From assembly GCA_003649445.1 (NCBI GenBank), contig QMRV01000139.1, positions 1-5,292 on the forward strand: a stretch of DNA of 5,292 bases, written 5' to 3'. The notes under the pieces are model-generated. The model saw nothing but the letters and a program-made list of their open reading frames with translations. It had not been told where the DNA came from and made no database searches. Both the position numbers and the translations under genes were made by a program. Position 1 is the stretch's first letter. The number at the start of each line of letters is the position of its first letter. This document shows, one piece after another, positions 4,546-5,292 of this stretch. This stretch comes from Thermoprotei archaeon (GTDB taxonomy: Archaea > Thermoproteota > Thermoprotei > Thermofilales > B15-G2).

Positions 4546-5292
4546 TTATATTTCTTCTGTCTTAGCACCTTCTTTTGAAAGCTTAAAGAAGTAGACTTTG
4601 CTGGATGCTAAGCCAAGTGACTTCATGTAGTTTTCTAGTTTTTCTGCAAGAACTTTTTCTTTGTCTGGCTCAGTTAAAATTATCACGCTTCCACCGCCTC
4701 CCGCGCCGCTAAGCTTTGCTCCTAGTGCTCCGTTTCTGAGAGCGTAGTTTATTACAGAGTTATTGTAGTACCCTGCTCCGTGCTCAAAGCCGGCAAGCTT
4801 CATGGCTATGTTGACCCACTTGTGGTTAATGTTCATGAGTCTGCCGAACTCTTCCCAGTTTTCTTCAAGTAAAGCGTACTTGCCTTTCACTGCGGTTAAG
4901 CCGACTATCCTCATTGCCCTAAGTATTTTCGCTTTCTTCGGGTCAAGCTTGCCTTCTTTCACGAGCTTTAGCTCAGCCATGTACGCTGACCTAAATTTTT
5001 TGTGAACACTGCCTGAATCTCTTCTTACACCTAGATACGCTATTATTAGTGGAATGTAATCAACGTATTGGTCAAGTCTCTCGTATGTAGCTAAAGGTTC
5101 TTTGCGGAGCGGTTTATGGTATAGTTTTCCGCGAAAATCCATGTACGCTAAGCCGCCCATAGTGCATACATAGCGGTCTGCGTAGCCGCAAGTTATGCCA
5201 GCTGCTTCTTCTGCTCTCTGGACTAGCTCTGCTAATATATAGTCGTTTAATTTCTTTTTACTTAAATTGAAGTATTCTCTAATTCCATGCAT
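4546..5292 (-). CDS. GHMP-family sugar kinase, C-terminal part, truncated by the window edge
   Basis: The last 248 residues of a GHMP kinase, which phosphorylates a small hydroxylated substrate with ATP; the N-terminus lies past the right edge. The frame is open to the final base. The ATG at the edge is probably internal, since the GLxxSSA ATP-binding motif that lies upstream in this family is not present. Visible (window numbering of the fragment): AGITCGYADRYVCTMGGLAYMDF (31-53 region), where Asp39 is the probable catalytic base; DSGSVHKKFR (92-101); ALLEENWEEFGRLMNINHKW (140-159 region); and GAKLSGAGGGGSV (191-203), the C-terminal glycine-rich motif 3. The spacing and the GY(Q/A)DR...GGLxxMDF signature resemble sugar-1-kinases such as plant glucuronokinase more than mevalonate kinase. 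Placed just before a GalU-type enzyme, the simplest reading is sugar to sugar-1-phosphate to UDP-sugar. The exact substrate (glucuronate, galactose, heptose or other) is undecided. Confidence 0.85.
   Translation of the reverse strand: MHGIREYFNLSKKKLNDYILAELVQRAEEAAGITCGYADRYVCTMGGLAYMDFRGKLYHKPLRKEPLATYERLDQYVDYIPLIIAYLGVRRDSGSVHKKFRSAYMAELKLVKEGKLDPKKAKILRAMRIVGLTAVKGKYALLEENWEEFGRLMNINHKWVNIAMKLAGFEHGAGYYNNSVINYALRNGALGAKLSGAGGGGSVIILTEPDKEKVLAEKLENYMKSLGLASSKVYFFKLSKEGAKTEEI

Noticed and set aside
4300..4578. Plus-strand open frame of 92 codons antisense to the GalU gene.
   Set aside because: Serine-rich, low-complexity translation typical of a reverse-strand shadow; the GalU frame carries the motifs.
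5290..5292. ATG at the right edge as the start of the GHMP kinase.
   Set aside because: The N-terminal ATP-binding motif of the family would be missing; the ATG is almost certainly internal and the gene continues outside the window.

Overview
The window looks like chromosomal DNA of an archaeon, most likely a crenarchaeal (Thermoproteota) thermophile. The evidence is of four kinds. Genes that begin transcription units have an AT-rich TATA-like box about 25-30 bases before the start codon and almost no leader, whereas an internal operon gene has a Shine-Dalgarno GAGG. GTG starts are frequent. AGA/AGG/ATA codons are common. The proteins resemble archaeal members of their families: archaeal-type thymidylate kinase, short GalU and GHMP sugar kinase. 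This is inference from the sequence alone; no species is claimed.

Layout from left to right. (1) 1-874, minus strand: a NodB-like polysaccharide deacetylase overlaps by ATGA an ATP-grasp-type protein that runs off the left edge. (2) 959-1957, plus strand: a zinc-dependent alcohol dehydrogenase, divergent from the deacetylase across an 84-base gap with back-to-back promoters. (3) 1965-2768, minus strand: a sugar-phosphate nucleotidyltransferase that ends 7 bases from the dehydrogenase stop. (4) 2808-2924, minus strand: a 38-residue single-pass membrane protein, easily missed, with a plausible promoter. (5) 3061-3681, plus strand: thymidylate kinase with leucine in place of the Walker A lysine. 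(6) 3678-5292, minus strand: a GHMP-family sugar kinase cut by the right edge, followed by a GalU-type uridylyltransferase that ends tail-to-tail with the thymidylate kinase, both stops lying in one CTAG.

Working picture. The kinase and GalU could form a two-step route from a free sugar to a UDP-sugar (sugar to sugar-1-phosphate to UDP-sugar). The second nucleotidyltransferase would activate another sugar or polyol phosphate. The deacetylase/ATP-grasp pair resembles sets found in surface-glycan loci and could modify an N-acetylated glycan or glycolipid. The dehydrogenase and thymidylate kinase have no clear link to this theme. I see no RNA gene, CRISPR array, insertion sequence or long repeat. 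No stretch above 300 bases lacks a gene; the longest between the larger genes is 2769-3060, and it holds the small membrane-protein gene and three promoter-like sites.
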